Notes: generated from the sequence alone by a model not told the origin. DNA of 64,000 nt from DASQEH01 sp038239485 (GCA_038239485.1 JBBSET010000010.1:1-64000), one strand, 5' to 3'; numbered from the stretch's first letter, positions 11,319 through 20,426 are shown. A program made the numbers and translations.

Positions 11319-12464
11319 TCAGTTGTGGGCGACGTACGGAACCGGAGCGGGAAGCTTCGCTTCGTCGCGTACCTGAACAGCGAACCGCTCGATCGAGACG
11401 AGGGCGCTGGTGACGTCCTCGCTGCTGACGGCGAACGGCATCGAGTGGATCGTCTCCCCCTCGACGGTCGCGGCGTCCGCAACTTTCTGAAGGGAGTCAA
11501 GGTCGTCGGCCTTGAGCCCTACCTCGGTCAAGGTCGTCGGCAACCCGACCCGGGTGGTGAACTCGATGAACTCCCGGATATCGCTGGTCGGTGCACCCTC
11601 CAGTACGAGCTGGGTGACGGAGCCGATGTTGACTTTCTGCCCGTGGGCGAGCCCGTGCGTCGCTGCGACGGCGGTCAGGCCGTTATGGATCGCGTGAGCC
11701 GCTGCGAGCCCACCCGACTCGAAGCCGAGCCCGGACAGCAGGGTGTTGGCCTCGATGACCTTCTCCACCGCAGGCGTCACCTGGTGGTCCATCACGGCGT
11801 CGATGGCCGGCAGGGCGTTGTCCCACAGCACGTCCCAGCTGAGCTGAGCAAGCGCCGTCCCGGCGAGAGTGGGCAGCCCTCCAGCCATCGTGTTGGAGTT
11901 CGACCGCTGCGTCGCGCGAGCCTCGAGCCAGGTGGCGAGGGCGTCGCCGACGCCGGCGATGAGGAGGCTGACGGGAGCGTTCGCAACGACCTGAGAGTCC
12001 ACGAGAACGAGGTCGGGGTTCCGAGGGAAGAAGCGGTACTCTTCGAACTCGCCGGTCTCGGTGTAGATCACCGACAGGGCGCTGCAGGGGGCATCCGTCG
12101 ATGCGACGGTCGGGCAGTTCGCCCACCGGATACCGGCCAGGAACCCAGCAGCCTTGACCGCGTCGATCGTGCTCCCGCCCCCGACGGCCACGGCGACGTC
12201 GGCGCCCGTCGCCTTGATGACCTCGACCAGCCGGTCCACCTCGCGGGCGCTGGGGATGCCGTTGAACTTCTCCCGGTGGATGGGTAGTTCCGCCTTCTTC
12301 AGCGACGCCTCGATGTCATGGCCCACCAGTCCCCACACCAGGTCGTCGGCCACGATCAGCGGGGTACTGCCGAGCTGGGTGAGGTAGTCACCCAGCTGGT
12401 GCAACGCCCCCTTACCTTGGACATATCGGCCTGGGCTGATGACGGTCCGGACTGCCTGCGCCAT
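11319..12464 (-). CDS. Glycerol dehydrogenase-like iron/zinc alcohol dehydrogenase
   Basis: A 381-residue metal-dependent polyol dehydrogenase of the GldA group. The nucleotide site is VAVGGGSTIDAVKAAG, with VASTDAPCSALSVIYT typical of glycerol dehydrogenases. Likely metal ligands are the aspartate in AGVGDALATW and histidines in AAHAIHNGL and THGLAHGQKV. It would interconvert glycerol and dihydroxyacetone with NAD. The ATG at 12464 (MAQAVRTVISPG) has a GAGGAG box 7 nt upstream; the longer open frame is rejected. It lies beside fermentation genes and may recycle NADH. Confidence 0.85.
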   Translation of the reverse strand: MAQAVRTVISPGRYVQGKGALHQLGDYLTQLGSTPLIVADDLVWGLVGHDIEASLKKAELPIHREKFNGIPSAREVDRLVEVIKATGADVAVAVGGGSTIDAVKAAGFLAGIRWANCPTVASTDAPCSALSVIYTETGEFEEYRFFPRNPDLVLVDSQVVANAPVSLLIAGVGDALATWLEARATQRSNSNTMAGGLPTLAGTALAQLSWDVLWDNALPAIDAVMDHQVTPAVEKVIEANTLLSGLGFESGGLAAAHAIHNGLTAVAATHGLAHGQKVNIGSVTQLVLEGAPTSDIREFIEFTTRVGLPTTLTEVGLKADDLDSLQKVADAATVEGETIHSMPFAVSSEDVTSALVSIERFAVQVRDEAKLPAPVPYVAHN

Positions 12465-12605
12465 TGGGGTGCTCCTCGCTGAGCGGCTGGGTGGGTTGGT
12501 GGGCCTGACCCAAACCAACACCAGCCGCGCACGGAAGCGCAATGCCGTGCACGCGAAAGTCTCACCCTTTGAGGCTGAAACCTCGCTTTGCGTAGAAGTG
12601 CCCCC

Positions 12606-12893
12606 TCAATGCACCGAGAAGCCGCCATCGATGCACACCGTCTGACCGGTGATGTAGCCGGAGGACGCCGACCCCAAGAACACCGCCATACCCGCGAAGT
12701 CGGCGGCCACGCCGATGCGTCCGACCATCGTGCGCGCAGCCAACCCCGCTGCCCTCCCCGGCCCGGCGAGGACCGAGGCGGTCATTGTCGTAGCAGCGGA
12801 GCCCGGTCTGAGCGTGTTGACGCAAACGCACCAGTGACGAGTGAGTGCGGTGCGTCCTTCCAGGCTGAAGAGCCGGCCGAGGTAGTCAGGCAT
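12606..12893 (-). pseudogene. Internally deleted short-chain dehydrogenase remnant
   Basis: A 95-codon frame whose first part (LGRLFSLEGRTAL) is an SDR N-terminus just before the usual TGxxxGIG motif, and whose second part (CVNTLRPGSAATTMTA through YITGQTVCIDGGFSVH) is a normal SDR C-terminus. About 150 residues in between, including the NAD-binding glycine motif and the catalytic YxxxK, are missing. It cannot be an active dehydrogenase. It lies between the gldA-like and adhE genes, so it may once have belonged to the same fermentation or sugar-alcohol cluster. Confidence 0.75.
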
Positions 12894-12963
12894 GCGCCGA
12901 CGCCACTCCGGAGGACCGCGGACCGGCCGAGGGAGCCGACCGAGCAACGACCCACCGCGGCGG

Positions 12964-15582
12964 CTACAAGCGGCGGGTGCCGTAGTAGGCGTTGCGCATG
13001 AGGTCGGCCATGTCGTCGAGCATGGGCATCCGGGGGTTGGCCGGTGCACATTGGTCCTCGTAGGCATTCATGGCCTGGGCTGGGAGCGCTGCGATGAATG
13101 CCTCCTCATCGATTCCCATCTCCTTGAAGCAGGTCTCGATGCCGATCGTGGCCCGGAGCTCCTCCACAGCCGCCGCAAGCGCTTCGACCCCTTGGGCCGC
13201 GTTCTCAGCAGGCAGGCCGAGGTGGCGGGCGATGTGGGCCAGCCGCTCCGGGGCCTCGTAGGCCTCGTACTTCGGCCATCCGTTCAGCTTGCTGGGAATG
13301 GTTCCGTTGTAGCGGATCACATGCGGCAGTAGGACGGCGTTCGTGCGCCCGTGCGCCACGTGGAAGGTGGCGCCGAGGGTATGGGCCATCGCATGCGCGA
13401 TCCCGAGGAAGGCGTTGCCGAAGGCCATTCCGGCGATGGTGCCGGCGTTGTGCATCTTCTCCTGGGCCAGCGGGTCGCTCTTGCCGTTGACGACGGACCG
13501 CTCGAGGTAGCTGAAGACCATCTCGATCGCCCGCAGAGCGAGGCCGTCGGTGAAGTCGCTCGCATAAACCGAGACATAAGCCTCGATCGCATGCGTGAGG
13601 GCGTCGAACCCGCTGTCGGCGGCAACCTGGGGCGGGAGGCTCCGGACCAGCACCGGGTCGATGATGGCCACACTCGGGGTCAGGGCGTAGTCGGCCAGCG
13701 GGTACTTCTTGCCGGTGGCTCCATCGGTGATCACAGCGAACGGGGTGACCTCAGCGCCCGTACCGGAGGTGGTCGGAATGCACACCAGCTTCGCCAGCGC
13801 ACCGAGCGTCGGAAACGCGAACGCACGCTTGCGGATGTCCAGGAACTTCTCTCTCATGTCCGCGAAGTCCACGTCGGGGTGCTCGTAGAGCAGCCACATG
13901 ACCTTCGCGGCGTCCATCGGGGACCCCCCGCCCAAGGCGATGATCGTGTCGGGGCGGAACGCCCGCATCGATGCGGCCCCCCGCACCACCGTCTCCATGC
14001 TGGGCTCTGGCTCCACGTCGTCGATGACGTGGACGACGACCCGCTGGGCACGACGCTCGAGGACCGACATGATCCGGTCGACAACCCCGAGGCGCGTCAT
14101 GGTGGCATCGGTCACGATCGTCACCCGGGAGACCTCGGGCATGGAAGCCAGGTACCTGATGGAGTTGGGCTCGAAGTAGATCTTGGCTGGCAGCTTGAAC
14201 CACTGGAGGTTGTTGTTGCGTCGACCGATCCGCTTGATGTTGATCAGGTTGACGGCCGAGATGTTGTTCGACACGGAGTTGTGGCCGTAGCTCCCGCAAC
14301 CCAGCGTCAGCGACGGGAGGAACGCGTTGTAGATGTCACCGATCCCTCCTTGCGATGCAGGCGAGTTCCAGATGATCCGAACCGCCTTGATGGCATGGCC
14401 GAAAGCCTCGGCCACGGCCGCGTCCTCGGTATGGATCACCGCCGAGTGTCCGAGACCGTTGAGCTCGACCATGGCCGCTGCCAGCTCGAATCCCTGTTCG
14501 GTCGTCTCGGCCCGAAGCACCGCCAGCACCGGGCAGAGCTTCTCGCGGGTGAGCGGCTCCTTCGGGCCCACCAAGGAGACCTCGACGAGGATGATGGAGG
14601 TATCCGCTGGGACACTGAAGCCTGCCTGCTCGGCGATCCATGCCGGGGGCATTCCCACGACCGTGGCGTTCAGCTTCGCGTCGTCACAGCCCGTGCCGTG
14701 GGCTCGTGCGCCGAAGATGAACTCTTCCAGCAGGCCCTTCTCGTCGCGCGTGGCAACGTGCGCGTGCAGCAGGCCGAACTCAGCCATGGCGTCGGCGTAG
14801 ACGGAGCCATCGATGATGACCGCTTGTTCGGACGCGCATACCATCCCGTTGTCGAAGGCCTTGGACACCACGATGTCGTGAGCGGCGCGGCGGACTTTCG
14901 CTGCGGAGTGGATGTAGGCCGGCACGTTTCCGGCGCCGACACCGATGGCAGGCTTGCCGGTCGAGTATGCCGCCTTGACCATGGCGTTGCCGCCGGTGGC
15001 CAAGATCATGGAGACGCCAGGGTGCTTCATCAGCTCGCCGGTAGCGGCGATGGAGGGGTGCGAGATCCATTGGATGCAGTTCTCGGGGGCGCCGGCGGCC
15101 ACGGCGGCATCGCGAACCGTTCGGGCCGCTTCCACGCTGCAGGACTGTGCTGCGGGATGGAAGGCGAAGATGATCGGGTTGCGGGTCTTCAGGGCCAGCA
15201 AAGACTTGAAGACCGTCGTCGAGGTCGGGTTCGTGACGGGGGTGATTCCCGCCACGACACCCACCGGCTCGGCGATCTCCACGATCCCGTCCAGGTCGTC
15301 GCGAGAGATCACCCCGACGGTCTTGGACTTTGCCATGGAGTGGTTGACATGCTCGCTGGCGAAAAGGTTCTTCACCGCCTTGTCCTCGAACACACCGCGG
15401 CCTGTCTCCTCGACGGCGAGCATGGCGAGCTCCGCGTGACGGGACAACGCGGCGACTGATGCCTTCTTGACGATGTGGTCGATCTGCTCCTGCGTGAAGG
15501 GGTCGTAGGCCGCCAGCGCCACCAGCGCCGTGCTGACCAGGCCGTCGATCTCACTGCTGGAGGTGTCGAGCTGCTCGTTCAT
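12964..15582 (-). CDS. adhE: Bifunctional aldehyde-alcohol dehydrogenase
   Basis: An 872-residue AdhE, the normal family length. The N-terminal half is a CoA-acylating aldehyde dehydrogenase with catalytic C249 in NGMVCASEQ and the GVGAGNVPAYI motif. The C-terminal half is an iron alcohol dehydrogenase with ALGGGSPMDAAK and a ligand-rich IAHAMAHTLGATFHVAHG segment. It reduces acetyl-CoA to ethanol with two NADH. The ATG at 15582 (MNEQLDTS) is chosen; upstream in-frame residues are unlike the family. It is divergent from pflB, with which it would complete ethanol fermentation. Confidence 0.95.
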   Translation of the reverse strand: MNEQLDTSSSEIDGLVSTALVALAAYDPFTQEQIDHIVKKASVAALSRHAELAMLAVEETGRGVFEDKAVKNLFASEHVNHSMAKSKTVGVISRDDLDGIVEIAEPVGVVAGITPVTNPTSTTVFKSLLALKTRNPIIFAFHPAAQSCSVEAARTVRDAAVAAGAPENCIQWISHPSIAATGELMKHPGVSMILATGGNAMVKAAYSTGKPAIGVGAGNVPAYIHSAAKVRRAAHDIVVSKAFDNGMVCASEQAVIIDGSVYADAMAEFGLLHAHVATRDEKGLLEEFIFGARAHGTGCDDAKLNATVVGMPPAWIAEQAGFSVPADTSIILVEVSLVGPKEPLTREKLCPVLAVLRAETTEQGFELAAAMVELNGLGHSAVIHTEDAAVAEAFGHAIKAVRIIWNSPASQGGIGDIYNAFLPSLTLGCGSYGHNSVSNNISAVNLINIKRIGRRNNNLQWFKLPAKIYFEPNSIRYLASMPEVSRVTIVTDATMTRLGVVDRIMSVLERRAQRVVVHVIDDVEPEPSMETVVRGAASMRAFRPDTIIALGGGSPMDAAKVMWLLYEHPDVDFADMREKFLDIRKRAFAFPTLGALAKLVCIPTTSGTGAEVTPFAVITDGATGKKYPLADYALTPSVAIIDPVLVRSLPPQVAADSGFDALTHAIEAYVSVYASDFTDGLALRAIEMVFSYLERSVVNGKSDPLAQEKMHNAGTIAGMAFGNAFLGIAHAMAHTLGATFHVAHGRTNAVLLPHVIRYNGTIPSKLNGWPKYEAYEAPERLAHIARHLGLPAENAAQGVEALAAAVEELRATIGIETCFKEMGIDEEAFIAALPAQAMNAYEDQCAPANPRMPMLDDMADLMRNAYYGTRRL

Positions 15583-15865
15583 GTGTGAGACCGCCTTGGG
15601 AGAGGTTGGCTGCCCCGACGTTGGCGACGTCGTCAACGCACGTCGAGGCACTCTGCTCACGGTCACACCTGCCTCGCCGCACCGTTAGGGCCAAGAGTCC
15701 CGACTTCAGCGAAACCCTCGGGTCAAGAGCGGCACCAACCGCGCAGGCGGAAGGTCCCGGGTCGGAGGGACCGATGGCCCTGCCGTCCGGCCGTGGATGT
15801 GGACAGGCTTGGAGCTGGCTGCACGGGTCGGACGACCCGGCGGACGCCACGACGAGGAGAGCTGA
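15583..15865. promoter_or_regulatory. adhE/pflB divergent control region with DosR-like boxes
   Basis: A 283-nt divergent promoter region. Positions 15685-15704 (TTAGGGCCAAGAGTCCCGAC) match the mycobacterial DosR/DevR consensus TTSGGGACTWWAGTCCCSAA at 15 of 20 positions, and GGGACCGATGGCCC at 15767-15780 is a second, looser copy. DosR-type regulators activate genes under hypoxia, which would suit adhE and pflB. No response-regulator gene is in the window, so the assignment is inferential. Confidence 0.4.
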
Positions 15866-18139
15866 ATGAGCGGCAGAGGCAGCACGACCATCCCCCGGCC
15901 CGACGTTTCCAGGTCGGACCCATGGAGAGGCTTCCACGGGCAGGGCTGGCGCGAGGGGGTCGACACCAGGGGGTTCCTACAGGGGAACTACACCCCGTAC
16001 GAGGGCGACGCCTCCTTCCTGGCGGCTGCGACCCAACGAACACGCAGCATGTGGTCCCGCTTGACTGCGCTGTTCCCCGACGAGCGTGAGCGGGGTGTCT
16101 ACGACGTGGACACCCACAACCCGGCCTCCATCACCGCACATGCGCCGGGCTACATCGACCGCGAGTCGGAGCTGATCGTCGGACTGCAGACGGATGCGCC
16201 GCTGAAGCGCGCGATCATGCCCAACGGTGGCTGGCGAGTCGTGGAGACGGCCCTGTCGACATACGGCTACGACGTCGATCCACAGGTGAAGGAGATCTTC
16301 ACCAAATACCGCAAGACCCACAACGACGGGGTCTTCGACGCCTATACAGCAGAGATTCTCGCCGCGCGTCGTTCACACGTCATCACCGGACTTCCCGACT
16401 CCTACGGCCGAGGCCGCATAATCGGCGACTACCGGCGGGTGGCCCTGTACGGAGTGGACCATCTCGTGGCGGACAAGGTGCTGGTCAAGGCGTCGCTGGA
16501 CGCGCTGCCCTCCAGTGAGGACGTCATCCGCGACCGTGAAGAGCTCGCGGAGCAGATCCGGGCGCTCGGCGAGCTGCGTGAGATGGCCGCGTCGTACGGC
16601 TTCGACATCTCCGGACCGGCAGCAACAGGTCAGGAGGCCATCCAATGGGTCTACTTCGGTTACCTGGCGGCGATCAAGGAGCAGAACGGCGCTGCGATGT
16701 CGCTGGGGCGCACCTCCACCTTCCTCGACATCTACCTCCAGCGAGACCTCGACGAGGCCACGATCGACGAGTCGTTCGCTCAGGAGCTGATCGACGACTT
16801 CGTGATCAAGCTCCGCATCGTGCGGTTCCTGAGGACGCCGGAGTATGACGCGCTCTTCTCGGGCGATCCGACCTGGGTGACCGAGGCGATCGGTGGCATG
16901 GGTGATGACGGCCGCACGCTGGTCACCCGTAGCTCGTTCCGCTTCCTGCACACGCTCAAGAACCTGGGCCCTGCCCCGGAGCCGAACCTCACCGTCTTCT
17001 GGTCTCCACGCCTACCACAGGGCTTCAAGGACTTCGCCGCCAAGACCTCCATCGAGACGAGCAGCATCCAGTACGAGTCCGATGACCTGATGCGTCCCGA
17101 GACCGGAGACGACACTGCCATCGCCTGCTGCGTATCGGCCATGGCGGTCGGGAAGCAGATGCAGTTCTTCGGTGCCCGCGTCAATCTCGCCAAGACCCTG
17201 CTGTACGCGATAAACGGCGGGCGGGACGAGGTCAGTGGAGTGCAGGTGGCTCCCATCACGGCGCCCGTGACGGGGGACTTCCTGGACTACGACGACGTGC
17301 TGGCGAGGCTGGACAACGCGATGGACTGGCTCGCCCGTGTCTACGTGGACGCGCTCAACGTCATCCACTACATGCACGACAAGTACGCCTACGAGCGCCT
17401 CGAGATGGCGCTGCACGACTACCCGGTCCGGCGAACGATGGCGATGGGGATCGCGGGGCTGGCCGTCGCCGCCGACAGCCTGTCGGCCATCCGGGACGCT
17501 CGGGTCAAGGTCGTCCGCGACGACACGGGACTCGTGGTCGACTACCAGATCGACGGCAGCTATCCCGCGTACGGCAACAACGACGACCGGGTGGACGACA
17601 TCGCCGTCTTGCTGGTGAACCGGTTCATGACGAAGGTCCGTGAGTATCCGACCTACCGGGACGCGGTCCACACCCAGTCGGTGCTGACCATCACGTCCAA
17701 CGTGGTCTACGGCAAGGCCACTGGGAACACCCCGGACGGCCGACGCTCGGGTGAGCCCTTCTCGCCCGGTGCCAACCCGATGAACGGACGCGACAAGCAT
17801 GGCTGGGTCGCTTCTGCGCTCTCGGTCGCGAAGCTGCCCTATCAGCAGTCGCTGGACGGCATCTCGCTGACCAGCAACCTGGTGCCGGCAGCGCTCGGAA
17901 AGAGCGAAGCGGAGCAGGTCGGCAACCTGACCGGGATCCTGGACGGGTTCTTCGGGGGAGGCGGCTTCCATGTCAACGTCAACGTGCTCAACCGGGAGAC
18001 CCTGCTCGACGCGATGGATCACCCGGAGAAGTACCCGCAGCTGACCATCCGCGTGTCGGGGTACGCGGTCAACTTCGTGCGCCTCACCCGAGAGCAGCAG
18101 CTGGACGTCGTCCACCGCACGTTCCACGGCACGCTCTGA
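15866..18139 (+). CDS. pflB: Formate C-acetyltransferase (pyruvate formate-lyase)
   Basis: A 757-residue glycyl-radical enzyme that converts pyruvate and CoA to acetyl-CoA and formate without oxygen. The adjacent active-site cysteines are C421 and C422 in AIACCVSAM, and the radical-bearing glycine is G732 in the C-terminal RVSGYAVNF. Length is typical. An ATG at 15866 follows a GAGGAGAG ribosome binding site. Its activase gene follows after 5 nt, so they form one operon. The enzyme is oxygen-sensitive, implying a facultative or microaerobic life. Confidence 0.97.
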   Translation: MSGRGSTTIPRPDVSRSDPWRGFHGQGWREGVDTRGFLQGNYTPYEGDASFLAAATQRTRSMWSRLTALFPDERERGVYDVDTHNPASITAHAPGYIDRESELIVGLQTDAPLKRAIMPNGGWRVVETALSTYGYDVDPQVKEIFTKYRKTHNDGVFDAYTAEILAARRSHVITGLPDSYGRGRIIGDYRRVALYGVDHLVADKVLVKASLDALPSSEDVIRDREELAEQIRALGELREMAASYGFDISGPAATGQEAIQWVYFGYLAAIKEQNGAAMSLGRTSTFLDIYLQRDLDEATIDESFAQELIDDFVIKLRIVRFLRTPEYDALFSGDPTWVTEAIGGMGDDGRTLVTRSSFRFLHTLKNLGPAPEPNLTVFWSPRLPQGFKDFAAKTSIETSSIQYESDDLMRPETGDDTAIACCVSAMAVGKQMQFFGARVNLAKTLLYAINGGRDEVSGVQVAPITAPVTGDFLDYDDVLARLDNAMDWLARVYVDALNVIHYMHDKYAYERLEMALHDYPVRRTMAMGIAGLAVAADSLSAIRDARVKVVRDDTGLVVDYQIDGSYPAYGNNDDRVDDIAVLLVNRFMTKVREYPTYRDAVHTQSVLTITSNVVYGKATGNTPDGRRSGEPFSPGANPMNGRDKHGWVASALSVAKLPYQQSLDGISLTSNLVPAALGKSEAEQVGNLTGILDGFFGGGGFHVNVNVLNRETLLDAMDHPEKYPQLTIRVSGYAVNFVRLTREQQLDVVHRTFHGTL

Positions 18140-18144
18140 CGGGC

Positions 18145-18972
18145 ATGGGTAGCTTCCCGCAGCTGTCGATCACGCCCGTCCGCGAGTATCACGGCGGGTC
18201 CCGAGCCGAGCTCGAAGCCGAGCTGGCCGATGAGGGCGACCCTGAGATCGGCTACTACCACTCCTACGAGATCACCGGTGCTGTCAACGGCCCCGGAGTT
18301 CGCTTCACGCTCTTCTTGTCCGGCTGCCCGTTGCGGTGTCAGTACTGCCAGAACCCTGACATGTGGACGCTTCGCAACGGCCGCCGGGTCACGGTGGGAC
18401 GGATGATGGACGAAATCGCGAAGTACGCGGCGTTCGTCAAGACCGCCCACGGCGGCATCACGGTGAGCGGGGGCGAGCCGATGCTCCAGACCCGCTTCCT
18501 CGAGGCGCTCCTGCGTCGGTCCAAGGAGGAGTTCGGGCTCCACATCGCGGTCGACACGTCCGGATTTCTCGGAGACAGGGCCTCAGACAGTTTTCTGGAC
18601 CTCGTCGACCTCTTCCTGCTCGACATCAAGTCAGGTGATCCGGCGACCTACCAGCTCGTGACCAGTGCCGACCTCGAGCCGACCCTGCGCTTCGCGCGGC
18701 GGCTCTCCGACCGGGGCAACCGAACGTGGGTTCGCTTCGTCCTGGTGCCCGGTCTGACCGACGCACCGGAGAACGTTGACGCCGTCGCGGCTTTCACCAG
18801 CACCTTGCGCGGCGTCGATCGGGTCGAGGTCCTCCCGTTCCATCAGCTGGGTGCGGCCAAGTGGGCCGACCTCGACTTGCGCTACCAGCTGGCCGACGTC
18901 GCGCCGCCGCCGCAGTCTCTTGTGGACAGGGTTGAGGACCAGTTCCGCTCCCACGGGCTCAACGTCGTCTGA
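18145..18972 (+). CDS. pflA: Pyruvate formate-lyase-activating enzyme
   Basis: A 275-residue radical SAM enzyme that installs the glycyl radical on PflB. The [4Fe-4S] ligands are C61, C65 and C68 in SGCPLRCQYCQNPD; the GGITVSGGEPMLQ segment and VPGLTD follow, as in PflA. It has about 30 extra N-terminal residues compared with the E. coli enzyme, including a charged ELEAELADEGDPE stretch. Transcribed with pflB; a hairpin follows its stop codon. Confidence 0.95.
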   Translation: MGSFPQLSITPVREYHGGSRAELEAELADEGDPEIGYYHSYEITGAVNGPGVRFTLFLSGCPLRCQYCQNPDMWTLRNGRRVTVGRMMDEIAKYAAFVKTAHGGITVSGGEPMLQTRFLEALLRRSKEEFGLHIAVDTSGFLGDRASDSFLDLVDLFLLDIKSGDPATYQLVTSADLEPTLRFARRLSDRGNRTWVRFVLVPGLTDAPENVDAVAAFTSTLRGVDRVEVLPFHQLGAAKWADLDLRYQLADVAPPPQSLVDRVEDQFRSHGLNVV

Positions 18973-18990
18973 GCGCTGGGCACCAGCGCT
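18972..18990 (+). terminator. Hairpin after pflA
   Basis: Perfect inverted repeat AGCGCTGG-GCA-CCAGCGCT starting at the pflA stop, followed by TGCCCC rather than a T-run. It is a likely transcript end or mRNA-stabilising stem for pflBA. Confidence 0.55.
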
Positions 18991-19006
18991 TGCCCCTGGG
19001 CATGAA

Positions 19007-19039
19007 GAACTCCCGGCCGCACGCGGTGGCCAGGAGTTC
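19007..19039 (-). terminator. Former tRNA-Pro terminator, now displaced
   Basis: Stem of 12 bp with one mismatch (GAACTCCCGGCC against GGCCAGGAGTTC) around a short loop. Read on the minus strand it is followed by TTC. It lies 15 nt beyond the left copy of the IS target duplication, so before insertion it would have ended the tRNA-Pro transcript. It now sits about 1.4 kb downstream of the tRNA. Confidence 0.55.
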
Positions 19040-19053
19040 AAGCATCTACTCAA

Positions 19054-19068
19054 TGGTCGGGCTGACAG
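19054..19068. repeat. Left copy of the 15-bp IS target duplication
   Basis: TGGTCGGGCTGACAG directly abuts the left IS end and is identical to 20412-20426 at the right end. The right copy is the intact 3' end of tRNA-Pro, including CCA. Confidence 0.9.
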
Positions 19069-19100
19069 TGTGTTCCTTCAGGACATCGGCGACACGTCTC

Positions 19101-19117
19101 TCAAGACATCGGCGACA
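19101..19117 (+). repeat. Subterminal repeat in the left IS end
   Basis: TCAAGACATCGGCGACA repeats the terminal TCAGGACATCGGCGACA (19078-19094) with one mismatch and a 23-bp offset, about two helical turns. It may be an accessory transposase-binding site; no equivalent is obvious at the right end. Confidence 0.7.
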
Positions 19118-19142
19118 GGTCTCGGTGCGGTGATGCTCGGGC

Positions 19143-20375
19143 ATGTCGAAGGCGCAGCTGATCTTGACCGCCCTGTTCGTTGACCACCAAAGTCCCGCTG
19201 AGGTCGCCTCCCGCTACGGTGTGCACCGCGCCTGGGTCTACAAGCTCAAGGCCCGGTACGAGGCCGAGGGGCAGACCGCGTTCGAGCCGCGGTCGCGGCG
19301 TCCTAAGTCCAGCCCGGCCGCGATCTCGACTGCAGCGGTGGACCTGATCATCGAGCTGCGAGACAAGCTGAGCACGGCGGGACTCGACGCCGGACCCGAC
19401 ACGATCGCCTGGCACCTGGCCCAGCACCACCAGGTCAGCGTCTCGGTCGCGACGATCAGCCGCTACCTCACCAAGGCCGGCCTCGTCGTCCCCGCACCGA
19501 AGAAGCGACCCAAGTCGTCCTACATCCGGTTCCAAGCCGACCAACCCAACGTGTGCTGGCAGTCCGACTTCACCCACTACCGGCTCACCAGCCCCGACGG
19601 CACCCCCGGCGCCGACGTGGAGATCATCAGCTGGCTCGACGACTGCACCCGCTACGCGCTGCACGTGTCCGCCCACCACCGGATCACCGGCCCGATCGTG
19701 CTGGCCACCTTCCGCACCGCCCTGACCAGGCACGGGATCCCCGCCTCCACCCTGACCGACAACGGCATGGTCTACACCGCCCGCTTCGCCGGCGGACGCG
19801 GCGGCCGCAACAGCTTCGAAAACGAACTGAACCGTCTCCACGTGACCCAGAAGAACTCCCGCCCGAACCACCCCACCACCTGCGGCAAAGCAGAACGGTT
19901 CCAGCAGACCTTCAAGAACTACCTACGATCCCAACCCACCCAGCCGAGCACCATCACCGCGCTCCAAGGCCTCCTGAACATCTTCAGCGACGAGTACAAC
20001 CACCGACGACCACACCGCTCGCTGCCCCACCAAGCCACCCCCGCAGCCCTCTACACCACCATGCCCAAAGCACTGCCCAGCAACTCCCAAGACCCCGACA
20101 CCCACAACCGGATCCGCCACGACCGCGTCGACAGCGCCGGCTCGGTCACCCTGCGCGTAGCCGGCCGCATGCACCACATCGGCGTCGGACGAACCCACAC
20201 CCGAACCCACGTCATCCTGCTCATCCAGGACCTCAACATCCGCATCGTCAACGCCATCACCGGCGAACTCCTCCGCGAACTCGTCCTCAACCCCCACCGC
20301 GACTACCAACCCACCAGAGCCCCCAAAGGACCCACCCGACCACACCCCAAAACCGACGACAGCCGGACCAAGTAG
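19143..20375 (+). CDS. IS481 family transposase
   Basis: A 410-residue DDE transposase. The N-terminus has a helix-turn-helix (SPAEVASRYGVHRAWVYKL), then an HTH-29-like region, then the rve catalytic core with D in CWQSDFTHYRL, D in TLTDNGMVY and E in CGKAERFQQTFKNYL. The C-terminus has NHRRPHRSL and a basic domain. The frame is intact, so the element could be active. Codon use toward the 3' end is strongly proline/arginine/histidine-biased relative to neighbours, consistent with a transferred element. Confidence 0.95.
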   Translation: MSKAQLILTALFVDHQSPAEVASRYGVHRAWVYKLKARYEAEGQTAFEPRSRRPKSSPAAISTAAVDLIIELRDKLSTAGLDAGPDTIAWHLAQHHQVSVSVATISRYLTKAGLVVPAPKKRPKSSYIRFQADQPNVCWQSDFTHYRLTSPDGTPGADVEIISWLDDCTRYALHVSAHHRITGPIVLATFRTALTRHGIPASTLTDNGMVYTARFAGGRGGRNSFENELNRLHVTQKNSRPNHPTTCGKAERFQQTFKNYLRSQPTQPSTITALQGLLNIFSDEYNHRRPHRSLPHQATPAALYTTMPKALPSNSQDPDTHNRIRHDRVDSAGSVTLRVAGRMHHIGVGRTHTRTHVILLIQDLNIRIVNAITGELLRELVLNPHRDYQPTRAPKGPTRPHPKTDDSRTK

Positions 20376-20411
20376 AGGGTCCGGCTGTCGCCTATGTCCT
20401 GAGAGAGGACA

Positions 20412-20426
20412 TGGTCGGGCTGACAG
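20412..20426. repeat. Right copy of the 15-bp IS target duplication
   Basis: TGGTCGGGCTGACAG, identical to 19054-19068. Read on the minus strand it is the last 15 nt of tRNA-Pro ending in CCA. Confidence 0.9.

Larger units (their letters stand above)
19069..20411 (+). mobile_element. IS481-family insertion sequence
   Basis: A 1343-bp element bounded by 26-bp imperfect terminal inverted repeats (19069-19094 and 20386-20411, 21 of 26 identical, beginning TGT and sharing TCAGGACAT). It is flanked by a perfect 15-bp direct repeat, within the range known for IS481 elements. A second copy of the inner repeat, one mismatch, lies at 19101-19117. It contains one transposase gene and appears complete and recent. 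Confidence 0.92.

Noticed and set aside
13351..15459. A 702-codon open frame antisense to adhE
   Set aside because: It is the high-GC mirror of adhE, lacks any recognisable motif, and AdhE is complete on the other strand.
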